Shown here piece by piece: positions 34,897-48,822 of a stretch of DNA of 64,000 bases. The DNA comes from Euptelea pleiosperma. Taxonomy: Eukaryota > Streptophyta > Magnoliopsida > Ranunculales > Eupteleaceae. Every line of letters begins with the position of its first letter. The first letter of the stretch is position 1. The stretch is taken from contig CM068545.1 in NCBI GenBank assembly GCA_035048495.1, forward strand, positions 40,066,225-40,130,224. The letters are read 5' to 3'. The position numbers and the translations under genes were made by a program. The notes below the pieces were generated by a model. The model was not told where the DNA came from and made no database searches. It saw only the letters and a program-made list of their open reading frames with translations.

Positions 34897-36954
34897 CACT
34901 TGTTTTAACGCATTTGATGTGTTGGAACAAGATTAGGGACTGTCGGAACAAGTTTACCCCATTCGTGCGTAAATGACTCCAATTGCACTCAGTTTGTGCG
35001 TTACATTCCCAAGCTTATAACTAGTGACTTTTGCACAACCGGACCTCGTAATTTGACTCAATATCTTCCATTACAATTGTTTTAACACATTTGAACTGTT
35101 GAAAAAAGATTCGGGACAGTGGGAACAAGTTTGCTCCATTCGTTCGTCAATGTCTCTAATTGGACTCAGTTTGGGTGTTACATTCCTAAGCCTATAATTA
35201 CTGACTTTTTCGTAACCGGACTTCGTATTTTGGCTCAATATCTTGTATTACAATTGTTTTAACACATTTGAAGTGTTGAACAAGATTCGGGACTGTCGGA
35301 ACAAGCTTGCCCCATTCGTGCATCAATGTCTCTAATTGGACTCAGTTTGTTTGTTACATTCCGAAGCCTATAACTAGTAACTTTTGTGCAACCGGACCTC
35401 GTAATTTGACTCAAACTCTTCTATTACTAATGTTTCAACACATTTGCAGTGTTTGAAAAAGATTCGGGACAGTCGAAACAATTTTGCTCCATTCGTGAGT
35501 CAATGTCGCTAATTGGACTCAGTTTGGGTGTTACATTCCGAAGCCTATAACTAGTGACTTTTTCCCAACCGGACCCCGTAATTTGACTCAAACTCTTCCA
35601 CTACTATTATTTCAACACATTTGAAGTGTTGGAACAAGATTTAGGACAGTCGGAAGAAGTTTGCTCCATCCGTTCGTCAACGTCTTTAATTGGACTCAAT
35701 TTGTTTGTTACATTCCTAAGCCTATAATTACTTACTTTTTCTTAATCGGACTTCGTAATTTGACTCAATATCTTCTATTACAATTGTTTCAACACATTTG
35801 AAGTGTTGGAACAAGATTCGGGACTGTCGGAACAGGTTTACCGCATTCGTGCGTCAATGACCCTAATTGGACTCAGTTTGTGCATTACATTCCCAAGCTT
35901 ATAACTAGTTTCATTTTCACAACCGGATCTCTTAATTTGACTTAGTATCTTCCATTACAATTGTTTCCACACATTTGAACTGTTGAAAAAAGATTCGGGA
36001 CAGTCGGAACAAGTTTGCTCCATTTGTTCGTCAATGTCTCTAATTGGACTCAGATTGGGTGTTACATTCCTAAGCCTATAATTACTGACTTTTTCGCAAC
36101 CAGACTTCGTAATTTCACTCAATATCTTCTATTAGAATTGTTTTAACACATTTGAAGTGTTAGAACAAGATTCGGGACTATAGGAACAAGTTTGTCCCAT
36201 TCGTGATTCAATGACTCTAATTGGACTCAGTTTGTGCGTCACATTCCAAAGCTTATAACTAGTGAGTTTTGCACAATCGGCCTCGTAATTTGACTCAATC
36301 TCTTCCATCGTAATTGTTTCAACACATTTGAAGTGTTGGAACAAGATTCGGGACAATCGGAACAAGTTTGTTATTGACTTTTTCACAACCGGACTTCGTA
36401 ATTTGACTCAATATCTTCTATTATAATTGTTTTAACACATTTGAAGTGTTGGAACAAGAATCGGGATAGTTGAAACAAGTTTGTTCCATCCGTGCGTCAA
36501 TTACTCTAATTGGACTCAGTTTGGTTGTTACATTCCGAAGCCTATAACTAGTGACTTTTGTGCAACTGGACATCGTAATTTGACTCAAACTCTTCCATTA
36601 CTATTGTTTCAACACATTTGAAGTGTTTGAGAAAGATTCGGGACAGTCGCAACAATTTTGCTCCATCTGTGCGTCAATGTCTCTATTTGGACTCAGTTTG
36701 TGTGTTACATTCCGAAGCCTATAACTAGTGACTTTTTCGCAACCGGACCCTGTAATTTGAATCAAACTCTTCCATTACTATTGTTTCAACACATTTGAAG
36801 TGTATGAACAAGATTTGGGACAGTCGAAAGAAGTTTGCTCCATCCGTTCGTCAATGTCTCTAATTGGACTCAATTTGTGTGTTACATTCCTAAGCCTATA
36901 ATTACTTACTTTTTCGCAATCGAAATCTGTAATTTGACTCAATATCTTCTATTA
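34897..36954 (+). repeat. Representative 12-monomer unit (2058 bp)
   Basis: m1, m2, an m3/m5 fusion, then m6 to m14. The third monomer starts as m3 (GTGTTGAACAAG, GCTTGCCCC) and continues as m5 (GTCTCTAATTGGACTCAGTTTGTTTG). Its length equals the 14-mer minus two 177-bp monomers. Private variants of this copy include TTCCACAC (35965) and CATTTGTTC (36021). Confidence 0.88.
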
Positions 36955-38943
36955 CAATTGTTTTAACGCATTTGATGTGTTGGAACAAGATTAGGGACTG
37001 TCGGAACAAGTTTACCCCATTCGTGCGTAAATGACTCCAATTGCACTCAGTTTGTGCGTTACATTCCCAAGCTTATAACTAGTGACTTTTGCACAACCGG
37101 ACCTCGTAATTTGACTCAATATCTTCCATTACAATTGTTTTAACACATTTGAACTGTTGAAAAAAGATTCGGGACAGTGGGAACAAGTTTGCTCCATTCG
37201 TTCGTCAATGTCTCTAATTGGACTCAGTTTGGGTGTTACATTCCTAAGCCTATAATTACTGACTTTTTCGTAACCGGACTTCGTATTTTGGCTCAATATC
37301 TTGTATTACAATTGTTTTAACACATTTGAAGTGTTGAACAAGATTCGGGACTGTCGGAACAAGCTTGCCCCATTCGTGCATCAATGTCTCTAATTGGACT
37401 CAGTTTGTTTGTTACATTCCGAAGCCTATAACTAGTGACTTTTGTGCAACCGGACCTCGTAATTTGACTCAAACTCTTCTATTACTAATGTTTCAACACA
37501 TTTGCAGTGTTTGAAAAAGATTCGGGACAGTCGAAACAATTTTGCTCCATTCGTGAGTCAATGTCGCTAATTGGACTCAGTTTGTGTGTTACATTCCGAA
37601 GCCTATAACTAGTGACTTTTTCGCAACCGGACCCCGTAATTTGACTCAAACTCTTCCACTACTATTATTTCAACACATTTGAAGTGTTGGAACAAGATTT
37701 AGGACTGTCGGAAGAAGTTTGCTCCATCCGTTCGTCAACGTCTTTAATTGGACTCAATTTGTTTGTTACATTCCTAAGCCTATAATTACTTACTTTTTCT
37801 TAATCGGACTTCGTAATTTGACTCAATATCTTCTATTACAATTGTTTCAACACATTTGAAGTGTTGGAACAAGATTCGGGACTGTCGGAACAGGTTTACC
37901 GCATTCGTGCGTCAATGACCCTAATTGGACTCAGTTTGTGCGTTACATTCCCAAGCTTATAACTAGTTTCATTTGCATAACCGGATCTCATAATTTGACT
38001 TAGTATCTTCCATTACAATTGTTTCAACACATTTGAACTGTTGAAAAAAGATTCGGGACAGTCTGAACAAGTTTGCTCCATTCGTTCGTCAATGTCTCTA
38101 ATTGGACTCAGATTGGGTGTTACATTCGTAAGCCTATAATTACTGACTTTTTCGCAACCAGACTTCGTAATTTCACTCAATATCTTCTATTAGAATTGTT
38201 TTAACACATTTGAAGTGTTAGAACAAGATTCGGGACTATAGGAACAAGTTTGTCCCATTCGTGCATTAATGACTCTAATTGGACTCAGTTTGTGCGTCAC
38301 ATTCCAAAGCTTATAACTAGTGAGTTTTGCAGAACCGGACCTCGTAATTTGACTCAATCTCTTCCATTGTAATTGTTTCAACACATTTGAAGTGTTGGAA
38401 CAAGATTCGGGACAATCGGAACAAGTTCGTTATTGACTTTTTCACAACCGGACTTCGTAATTTGACTCAATATCTTCTATTATAATTGTTTTAACACATT
38501 TGAAGTGTTGGAACAAGAATCGGGATAGTTGAAACAAGTTTGTTCCATCCGTGCGTCAATGACTCTAATTGGACTCAGTTTGGTTGTTACATTCCGAAGC
38601 CTATACCTAGTGACTTTTGTGCAACTGGACATCGTAATTTGACTCAAACTCTTCCATTACTATTGTTTCAACACATTTGAAGTGTTTGAGAAAGATTCAG
38701 GACAGTCGCAACAATTTTGCTCCATCCGTGCGTCAATGTCTCTATTTGGACTCAGTTTGTGTGTTACATTCCGAAGCCTATAACTAGTGACTTTTTCGCA
38801 ACCGGACCCTGTAATTTGACTCAAACTCTTCCATTACTATTGTTTCAACACATTTTAAGTGTATGAACAAGATTTGGGACAGTCGAAAGAAGTTTGCTCC
38901 ATCCGTTCGTCAATGTCTCTAATTGGACTCAATTTGTGTGTTA

Positions 38944-38948
38944 CATTC
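38944..38948. repeat. Target-site duplication CATTC, left of solo LTR copy 2
   Basis: Pairs with CATTC at 41454-41458. Same sequence and same position in m14 as at copies 1 and 3. Confidence 0.9.
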
Positions 38949-40024
38949 TGAAAGTAGGAATTTTCCGCGTCGTTGGTTACGGAAACCCTAACTTCAACAA
39001 GATTTGTAATTTGATCCGATTATCCTGCAAAATTTGAAAATTTTGTATAGCAGTTTCGTGTCGGATGTCGATCCGCACTCGGAGTTAGTGTGTGTAATTC
39101 AAAAACATGAAATGACGGATTGTTGCGAGCAAAATAGAGAGGTGAGACTTGTGATTAAAAGCGATTTTAAAACATTATTTTTTTTTAGAGGATTATCTCG
39201 AACCACGGATAACTACATTAACAAAGATAATAAACAAAAGATGTAAATAACTTGAACTAATTTATTCATGAATCCAAAAACAATTACAAAATCTGCGTCA
39301 TAATGAGCAATAAAACAACCTAACTAAAAAGCGAATAAAAAATTGATAGAGAGAGAAACTAATTTTTGAGAGAGAAAACTAGGGAGACAAACTAAATGAG
39401 AAGGAGAGAGAAAGTCCTAGAGAGAGAAGAGAGATTTTTTTTTTCTTGGACTTACCTCGAAAGTGTAGCCATGAGATGAAATCGGCCGAGACAGATGAAA
39501 AGGTGGGTTGGCCATGTGACGTGGTGGTGCCCGTATGAACTTGAGGAGAAGCTGATGGTAGCGACTTGTGGAGAGGATAAACCGTTGTGGAGATCTGATA
39601 GAAGCATCGCTATGTGCTCGTGCCAATAGAAGGACCACTAGTTTGGAGATAATGGAGGAGGATGGCAGTGGATACCATCGGTGTTAATGGGTGACAGTGG
39701 TGGAAATGATGAGGTGCTGTGATGTTTGATGAAGACGGTGGTGGCAGCAACGTGGTTGAGGCGGAGTGGGGCTGTGATGGCAACCCGTTCTTGCTGGTTC
39801 GCCCAGCAAGAACAATGGTGGATGGATGGGATGAGCGTAGAGACGATGGGAGAGGAAAGATGGGGTAGTCAAAAACCGTAGAGACGAAGGGAGAGGAAAG
39901 ATGGGGTAGTAAAAAAACGTGGAGGTTTTGAAGATGGATTATGGCCGCAAGGAAGACGTTCAGTCTATGTGCACTGAAGGTGAGAGGGCAGCAGGCGGTA
40001 GCAAGGAGGAGGGGAGCACTGACG

Positions 40025-40244
40025 GCCGGAGTTGCAGGTCTGCAACTCCGGCGTTGAGAAAACGGTAATGACCAAAAAAAAAACGAAAACGAAAACGAAA
40101 AAGATGAGAAGAAAAAGAAAAAGAAGAAGAAGAAGAAGAAGAAGAAGAAGAAGAAGAACAAGAACAAGAAGAAGAAGAAGAAGAAGAAGAAGGAGAAGGA
40201 GATGGATGCCTTACCAGTCGGCCGGAGTTGCAGGCAACTCCGGC
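40025..40244. repeat. Hairpin-GAA-hairpin cassette, LTR copy 2
   Basis: Inverted repeats at 40025-40037/40040-40052 and 40221-40231/40234-40244 flank a GAA-rich tract. The tract is interrupted twice by GAACAA, where copy 1 has one such interruption. Confidence 0.85.
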
Positions 40245-40390
40245 GAAGAAGAAGAAGATGAAGAAAAGGAGAAAGAGAAAAGAAGAAAAAGAAGAAGAAT
40301 GGGGCCAAGGGTGAATGCGGGATTGATAGGGGGAGAGAAAGGAGAAGATTTGAGGGGGATTAGGGTTCGAACGAACCCTTCTCCCTCATC

Positions 40391-40397
40391 TTATAAA
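40391..40397 (-). promoter_or_regulatory. TATA-like box of LTR copy 2
   Basis: TTTATAA on the minus strand, in the same context as in copy 1. The 26-bp palindrome follows at 40401-40426. Confidence 0.5.
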
Positions 40398-40400
40398 GCT

Positions 40401-40426
40401 CCCTATTTCCATTAATGGAAATAGGG
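40401..40426. repeat. 26-bp perfect palindrome, LTR copy 2
   Basis: Half site CCCTATTTCCATT plus its reverse complement, unchanged from copy 1. Confidence 0.9.
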
Positions 40427-40505
40427 TATTTTTTGAAAATAAAAAATATTTTTTTTTTTTTTTTTTTTAAGTAAAAACCTACTTTTCTATGGGGAATCTC
40501 CCCAA

Positions 40506-40560
40506 TTAGTGGACCCCACATTTAATTAAAATTATTTTTGAAATTCGCGGGGTCCACTAA
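40506..40560. repeat. U3 inverted repeat, LTR copy 2
   Basis: Arms at 40506-40517 and 40549-40560 are intact. The loop has CACATTT where copy 1 has CCCATTT. Confidence 0.88.
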
Positions 40561-40720
40561 CTGGTCGGACAGCGGGTCGATGATGATGGGCCCGGCTACT
40601 GGCCCACATGGACTGATGATGTCCATCGTCTCACAAGATGATGTGACAGGCATTCTGAAGGCGATCGGATGGATGGTGACTTGATTGGGACCCAGATTGG
40701 TAGATCGACGGATCTATAGA

Positions 40721-40792
40721 GATCCAACGGTCCGATTGAAGATCCAACGGTCCGATTGAAGATCCAACGGTCCGATGGAAGATCCAACGGTC
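40721..40792. repeat. U3 tandem repeats, 20-bp unit, copy 2
   Basis: Same three full units plus a partial one as in copy 1, with no difference seen. Confidence 0.85.
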
Positions 40793-43700
40793 AGAAAGCT
40801 AAGGGAGATGAGATAGAGCTGATAGGCAGGAGTTCTGGGGTTAGGTCAGTAGATTCGAGGATCGAGAGATGAAGAGAGAGAGAGAATAAGGAGAGATGAG
40901 AGAAAAAGTATCAAAAAAAATGGAAAAAAGCACTGGCGGAGGGTCTGGAACCCTGGTCTTCACTGTGACCATCCTCACGCTTCTCCAGTAGAGTCGACCA
41001 TCATTCTTTGCTGACTCATGTGGCTTTAAACGCTTTGGTCCGTCTCTTGGTCATTGGCTCTCCTACTCTCTTCGTTCTTTGGGCCGGCTTTTTGGTCCTC
41101 TTATTCAGCCCATATTTGGCCCATATCTTCTAGTTATAGCATGTGGGCTTGTTAAGCTTTGATAATGGGCTTTCATGATCGATTTGGGCCCACAAGTCTC
41201 GAAAATCGTCCCATCGGGGTTTCCTGCGACAGAAGAAGCGCGTAATGAGACTTTATCAGAACGGCTTAATATTTAGACTTTCGAAAATGTGTTTAATGCA
41301 TGCAAATATACCATTTCGTCCAAAAAAGTGTGTTTTACGCAATGAGATAGACTCTTACGTAGAAAAGTGGATAATTAGAGCAGTTTTACGTAGGAGAGTG
41401 CGATAACGCTAACAGGATAAGTGCTTAAAATAAGCACTTTTGAGCGAATATCACATTCCTAAGCCTATAATTACTTACTTTTTCGCAATCGGAATCCGTA
41501 ATTTGACTCAATATCTTATATTACAATTGTTTTAAACGCATTTGATGTGTTGAAAAAGATTAGGGACTGTCGGAACAAGTTTACCCCATTCGTGCGTAAA
41601 TGACTCCAATTGCACTCAGTTTGTGCGTTACATTCCCAAGCTTATAACTAGTGACTTTTGCACAACCGGACCTCGTAATTTGACTCAATATCTTCCATTA
41701 CAATTGTTTTAACACATTTGAACTGTTGAAAAAAGATTCGGGACAGTCGGAACAAGTTTGCTCCATTCGTTCGTCAATGTCTCTAATTGGACTCAGTTTG
41801 GGTGTTACATTCCTAAGTCTATAATTACTGACTTTTTCGTATCCGGACTTCGTATTTTGGCTCAATATCTTGTATTACAATTGTTTTAACACATTTGAAG
41901 TGTTGAACAAGATTCGGGACTGTCGGAACAAGTTTGCCCCATTCGTGCGTCAATGACTCTAATTGGACTCAGTTTGTGCGTTACATTCCTTAGCTTATAA
42001 CTAGTGACTTTTTCACAACCGGACCTCGTAATTCGACTCAATATCTTCTATTACAATTGTTTTAACACATTTGAAGACTTGGAACAAGATTCGGGACAGT
42101 CGGAACAAGTTTGCTCCGTTCGTGCGTCAATGGCTATAATTGGACTCAGTTTGTGCGTTACACTCCTGAGCTTATAACAAGTGACTTTTTCGCAACCGGA
42201 TCTCGTAATTTGACTCAATCTGTTCCATTGCAATTGTTTCAACACATTTAAAGTCTTAGAACAAGATTCGGGACAATCGAAACAAGTTTGCTCCATCCGT
42301 GCGTCAATGTCTCTAATTGGACTCAGTTTGTTTGTTACATTCCGAAGCCTATAACTAGTGACTTTTGTGCAACCAGACATCGTAATTTGACTCAAACTCT
42401 TCCATTACTATTGTTTCAACACATTTGAAGTGTTTGAGAAAGATTCGGGACAGTCGCAACAATTTTGCTCCATCCGTGCGTCAATGTCTCTATTTGGACT
42501 CAGTTTGTGTGTTACATTCCGAAGCCTATAACTAGTGACTTTTTCGCAACCGGACCCTGTAATTTGACTCAAACTCATCCATTACTATTGTTTCAACATA
42601 TTTGAATTGTACGAACAAGATTTGGGACAGTCGAAAGAAGTTTGCTCTATCCGTTCGTCAATGTCTCTAATTGGACTTAATTTGTGTGTTACATTCCTAA
42701 GCCTATAATTACTTACTTTTTTGCAATCGGAATCTGTAATTTGACTCAATATCTTCTATTTCAATTGTTTTAACACATTTGATGTGTTGGAACAAGATTA
42801 GGGACTGTCGGAACAAGTTTACCCCATTCGTGCGTAAATGACTCCAATTGCACTCAGTTTGTGCGTTACATTCCCAAGCTTATAACTAGTGACTTTTGCA
42901 CAACCGGACCTCGTAATTTGACTCAATATCTTCCATTACAATTGTTTTAACACATTTGAACTGTTGCAAAAAGATTCGGGACAGTCGGAACAAGTTTGCT
43001 CCATTCGTTCGTCAATGTGTCTAATTGGACTCAGTTTGGGTGTTACATTCCTAAGCCTATAATTACTGACTTTTTCGTAACCGGACTTCGTATTTTGGCT
43101 CAATATCTTGTATTACAATTGTTTTAACACATTTGAAGTGTTGAACAAGATTCGGGACTGTCGGAACAAGTTTGCCCCATTCGTGCGTCAATGACTCTAA
43201 TTGGACTCAGTTTGTGCGTTACATTCCTTAGCTTATAACTAGTGACTTTTTCACAACCGGACCTCGTAATTCGACTCAATATCTTCTATTACAATTGTTT
43301 TAACACATTTGAAGACTTGGAACAAGATTCGGGACAGTCGGAACAAGTTTGCTCCGTTCGTGCGTCAATGGCTATAATTGGACTCAGTTTGTGCGTTACA
43401 CTCCTAAGCTTATAACAAGTGACTTTTTTGCAACCGGATCTCGTAATTTGACTCAATCTGTTCCATTGCAATTGTTTCAACACATTTAAAGTCTTGGAAC
43501 AAGATTCGGGACAATCGAAACAAGTTTGCTCCATCCGTGCGTCAATGTCTCTAATTGGACTCAGTTTGTTTGTTACTTTCCGAAGCCTATAAATAGTGAC
43601 TTTTGTGCAACCGGACCTCGTAATTTGACTCAAACTCTTCTATTACTAATGTTTCAACACATTTGCAGTGTTTGAAAAAGATCGGGACAGTCGAAACAAT

Positions 43701-46700
43701 TTTGCTCCATCCGTGCGTCAACGTCGCTAATTGGACTCAGTATGTGTGTTACATTCCGAAGCCTATAACTAGTGACTTTTTCGCAACCGGACCCCGTAAT
43801 TTGACTCAAACTCTTCCATTACTATTATTTCAACACATTTGAAGTGTTGGAACAAGATTTAGGACAGTCGGAAGAAGTTTGCTCCATCCGTTCGTCAACG
43901 TCTTTAATTGGACTCAATTTGTTTGTTACATTCTTAAGCCTATAATTACTTACTTTTTCGCAATCGGACTTCGTAATTTGACTCAATATCTTCTATTACA
44001 ATTGTTTCAACACATTTGAAGTGTTGGAACAAGATTCGGGACTGTCGGAACAGGTTTACCGCATTCGTGCGTCAATGACCCTAATTGGACTCAGTTTGTG
44101 CTTTACATTCCCAAGCTTATAACTAGTTTCATTTGCACAACCGGATCTCGTAATTTGACTTAGTATCTTCCATTACAATTGTTTCAACACATTTGAACTG
44201 TTGAAAAAAGATTCGGGACAGTCGGAACAAGTTTGCTCCATTCGTTCGTCAATGTCTCTAATTGGACTCAGATTGGGTGTTACATTCCTAAGCCTATAAT
44301 TACTGACTTTTTCGCAACCAGACTTCGTAATTTCACTCAATATCTTCTATTAGAATTGTTTTAACACATTTGAAGTGTTAGAACAAGATTCGGGACTATA
44401 GGAACAAGTTTGTCCCATTCGTGCATCAATGACTCTAATTGGACTCAGTTTGTGCGTCACATTCCAAAGCTTATAACTAGTGAGTTTTGCACAACCGGAC
44501 CTCGTAATTTGACTCAATCTCTTCCATTGTAATTGTTTCAACACATTTGAATTGTTGGAACAAGATTTGGGACAATTGGAACAAGTTTGTTATTGACTTT
44601 TTCACAACCGGACTTCGTAATTTGACTCAATATCTTCTATTATAATTGTTTTAACACATTTGAAGTGTTGGAACAAGAATCGGGATAGTTGAAACAAGTT
44701 TGTTCCATCCGTGCGTCAATGACTCTAATTGGACTCAGTTTGGTTGTTACATTCAGAAGCCTATAACTAGTGACTTTTGTGCAACCGGACATCGTACTTT
44801 GACTCAAACTCTTCCATTACTTTTGTTTCAACACATTTGAAGTGTTTGAGAAAGATTCGGGACAGTCGCAACAATTTTGCTCCATCCGTGCGTCAATGTC
44901 TCTATTTGGACTCAGTTTGTGTGTTACATTCCGAAGCCTATAACTAGTGACTTTTTCGCAACCGGACCCTGTAATTTGACTCAAACTCTTCCATTACTAT
45001 TGTTTCAACACATTTGAAGTGTATGAACAAGATTTGGGACAGTCGAAAGAAGTTTGCTCTATCCGTTCGTCAATGTCTCTAATTGGACTCAATTTGTGCG
45101 TTACATTCCTAAGCCTATAATTACTTACTTTTTCGCAATCGGAATCTGTAATTTGACTCAATATCTTCTATTACAATTGTTTTAACGCATTTGATGTGTT
45201 GGAACAAGATTAGGGACTGTCGGAACAAGTTTACCCCATTCGTGCGTAAATGACTCCAATTGCACTCAGTTTGTGCGTTACATTCCCAAGCTTATAACTA
45301 GTGACTTTTGTACAACCGGACCTCGTAATTTGACTCAATATCTTCCATTACAATTGTTTTAACACATTTGGACTGTTGAAAAAAGATTCGGGATAGTTGG
45401 AACAAGTTTGCTCCATTCGTTCGTCAATGTCTCTAATTGGACTCAGTTTGGGTGTTACATTCCTAAGCCTATAATTACTGACTTTTTCGTAACCGGACTT
45501 CGTATTTTGGCTCAATATCTTGTATTACAATTGTTTTAACACATTTGAAGTGTTGAACAAGATTCGGGACTGTCGGAACAAGTTTGCCCCATTCGTGCGT
45601 CAATGACTCTAATTGGACTCAGTTTGTGCGTTACATTACTTAGCTTATAACTAGTGAGTTTTTCACAATCGGACCTCGTAATTTGACTCAACATCTTCTA
45701 TTACAATTGTTTTAACACATTTGAAGACTTGGAACAAGATTCCGGACAGTCGGAACAAGTTTGCTCCGTTCGTGCGTCAATGGCTATAATTGGACTCAGT
45801 TTGTGCGTTACACTCCTAAGCTTATAACAAGTGACTTTTTCGCAACCGGATCTCGTAATTTGACTCAATCTGTTCCATTGCAATTGTTTCAACACATTTA
45901 AAGTCTTGGAACAAGATTCGGGACAATCGAAACAAGTTTGCTCCATCCGTGCGTCAATGTCTCTAATTGGACTCAGTTTGGTTGTTACATTCCGAAGCCT
46001 ATAACTAGTGACTTTTGTGCAACCGGACATCGTAATTTGACTCAAACTCTTCCATTACTATTGTTTCAACACATTTGAAGTGTTTGAGAAAGATTCGGGA
46101 AAGTCGCAACAATTTTGCTCCATCCGTGCGTAATTGTCTCTATTTGGACTCAGTTTGTGTGTTACATTCCGAAGCCTATAACTAGTGACTTTTTCGCAAC
46201 CGGACCCTGTAATTTGACTCAAACTCTTCCATTACTATTGTTTCAACATATTTGAATTGTACGAACAAGATTTGGGACAGTCGAAAGAAGTTTGCTCTAT
46301 CCGTTCGTCAATGTCTCTAATTGGACTTAAGTTGTGTGTTACATTCCTAAGCCTATAATTACTTACTTTTTCGCAATCGGAATCTGTAATTTGACTCAAT
46401 ATCTTCTATTTCAATTGTTTTAACGCATTTGATGTGTTGGAACAAGATTAGGGACTGTCGGAACAAGTTTACGCCATTCGTGCGTAAATGACTCCAATTG
46501 CACTCAGTTTGTGCGTTACATTCCCAAGCTTATAACTAGTGACTTTTGCACAACCGGACCTCGTAATTTGACTCAATATCTTCCATTACAATTGTTTTAA
46601 CACATTTGAACTGTTGAAAAAAGATTCGGGACAGTCGGAGCAAGTTTGCTCCATTCGTTCGTCAATGTGTCTAATTGGACTCAGTTTGGGTGTTACATTC

Positions 46701-48822
46701 CTAAGCCTATAATTACTGACTTTTTCGTAACCGGACTTCGTATTTTGGCTCAATATCTTGTATTACAATTGTTTTAACACATTTGAAGTGTTGAACAAGA
46801 TTCGGGACTGTCGGAACAAGTTTGCCCCATTCGTGCGTCAATGACTCTAATTGGACTCAGTTTGTGCGTTACATTCCTTAGCTTATAACTAGTGACTTTT
46901 TCACAACCGGACCTCGTAATTCGACTCAATATCTTCTATTACAATTGTTTTAACACATTTGAAGACTTGGAACAAGATTCGGGACAGTCGGAACAAGTTT
47001 GCTCCGTTCGTGCGTCAATGGCTATAATTGGACTCAGTTTGTGCGTTACACTCCTAAGCTTATAACAAGTGACTTTTTCGCAACCGGATCTCGTAATTTG
47101 ACTCAATCTGTTCCATTGCAATTGTTTCAACACATTTAAAGTCTTGGAACAAGATTCGGGACAATCGAAACAAGTTTGCTCCATCCGTGCGTCAATGTCT
47201 CTAATTGGACTCAGTTTGTTTGTTACATTCCGAAGCCTATAAATAGTGACTTTTGTGCAACCGGACCTCGTAATTTGACTCAAACTCTTCTATTACTAAT
47301 GTTTCAACACATTTGCAGTGTTTGAAAAAGATCGGGACAGTCGAAACAATTTTGCTCCATCCGTGCGTCAACGTCGCTAATTGGACTCAGTTTGTGTGTT
47401 ACATTCCGAAGCCTATAACTAGTGACTTTTTCGCAACCGGACCCCGTAATTTGACTCAAACTCTTCCATTACTATTATTTCAACACATTTGAAGTGTTGG
47501 AACAAGATTTAGGACAGTCGGAAGAAGTTTGCTCCATCCGTTCGTCAACGTCTTTAATTGGACTCAATTTGTTTGTTACATTCCTAAGCCTATAATTACT
47601 TACTTTTTCGCAATCGGACTTCGTAATTTGACTCAATATCTTCTATTACAATTGTTTCAACACATTTGAAGTGTTGGAACAAGATTCGGGACTGTCGGAA
47701 CAGGTTTACCGCATTCGTGCGTCAATGACCCTAATTGGACTCAGTTTGTGCATTACATTCCCAAGCTTATAACTAGTTTCGTTTGCACAACCGGATCTCG
47801 TAATTTGACTTAGTATCTTCCATTACAATTGTTTCAACACATTTGAACTGTTGAAAAAAGATTCGGGACAGTCGGAACAAGTTTGCTCCATTCGTTCGTC
47901 AATGTCTCTAATTGGACTCAGATTGGGTGTTACATTCCTAAGCCTATAATTACTGACTTTTTCGCAACCAGACTTCGTAATTTCACTCAATATCTTCTAT
48001 TAGAATTGTTTTAACACATTTGAAGTGTTAGAACAAGATTCGGGACTATAGGAACAAGTTTGTCCCATTCGTGCATCAATGACTCTAATTGGACTCAGTT
48101 TGTGCGTCACATTCCAAAGCTTATAACTAGTGAGTTTTGCACAATCGGCCTCATAATTTGACTCAATCTCTTCCATTATAATTGTTTCAACACATTTGAA
48201 GTGTTGGAACAAGATTCGGGACAATCGGAACAAGTTTGTTATTGACTTTTTCACAATCGGACTTCGTAATTTGACTCAATATCTTCTATTATAATTGTTT
48301 TAACACATTTGAAGTGTTGGAACAAGAATCGGGATAGTTGAAACAAGTTTGTTCCATCCGTGCGTCAATTACTCTAATTGGACTCAGTTTGGTTGTTACA
48401 TTCCGAAGCCTATAACTAGTGACTTTTGTGCAACTGGACATCGTAATTTGACTCAAACTCTTCCATTACTATTGTTTCAACACATTTGAAGTGTTTGAGA
48501 AAGATTCGGGACAGTCGCAACAATTTTGCTCCATCCGTGCGTCAATGTCTCTATTTGGACTCAGTTTGTGTGTTACATTCCGAAGCCTATAACTAGTGAC
48601 TTTTTCGCAACCGGACCCTGTAATTTGAATCAAACTCTTCCATTACTATTGTTTCAACACATTTGAAGTGTATGAACAAGATTTGGGACAGTCGAAAGAA
48701 GTTTGCTCCATCCGTTCGTCAATGTCTCTAATTGGACTCAATTTGTGTGTTACATTCCTAAGCCTATAATTACTTACTTTTTCGCAATCGAAATCTGTAA
48801 TTTGACTCAATATCTTCTATTA

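Larger units (their letters stand above)
27529..38948 (+). repeat. 177-bp satellite array, block 4 (+), higher-order units
   Basis: After the CATTC duplication the interrupted m14 resumes. Units counted from m1 are: 7-mer 27599-28835, 14-mer 28836-31247, 7-mer 31248-32485, 14-mer 32486-34896, 12-mer 34897-36954, and a 12-mer cut by the next LTR at 36955-38948. Lengths are 1237, 2412, 1238, 2411, 2058 and 1994 bp. The 7+14 pair repeats with a 3650-bp period. Within a type, copies differ by only scattered substitutions. Confidence 0.95.
38949..41453 (-). mobile_element. Solo LTR copy 2, Athila-like
   Basis: 2505 bp, near-identical to copy 1 over its whole length and with the same ends and flanking CATTC. 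It shares with copy 3, against copy 1, the doubled GAACAAGAACAAG in the GAA tract, C at 39762 and A at 40518. A 232-codon minus-strand frame at 39610-40308 is a product of the TTC tract and is not conserved as one frame in copies 1 and 3. Confidence 0.9.

Noticed and set aside
39610..40308. 232-codon minus-strand frame with poly-phenylalanine in LTR copy 2, and the arginine/lysine-rich frames opposite it (26183-26491, 40032-40415, 57679-57990)
   Set aside because: They are translations of the GAA/TTC tract. The long frame exists only because of tract length in copy 2 and is broken in copies 1 and 3.
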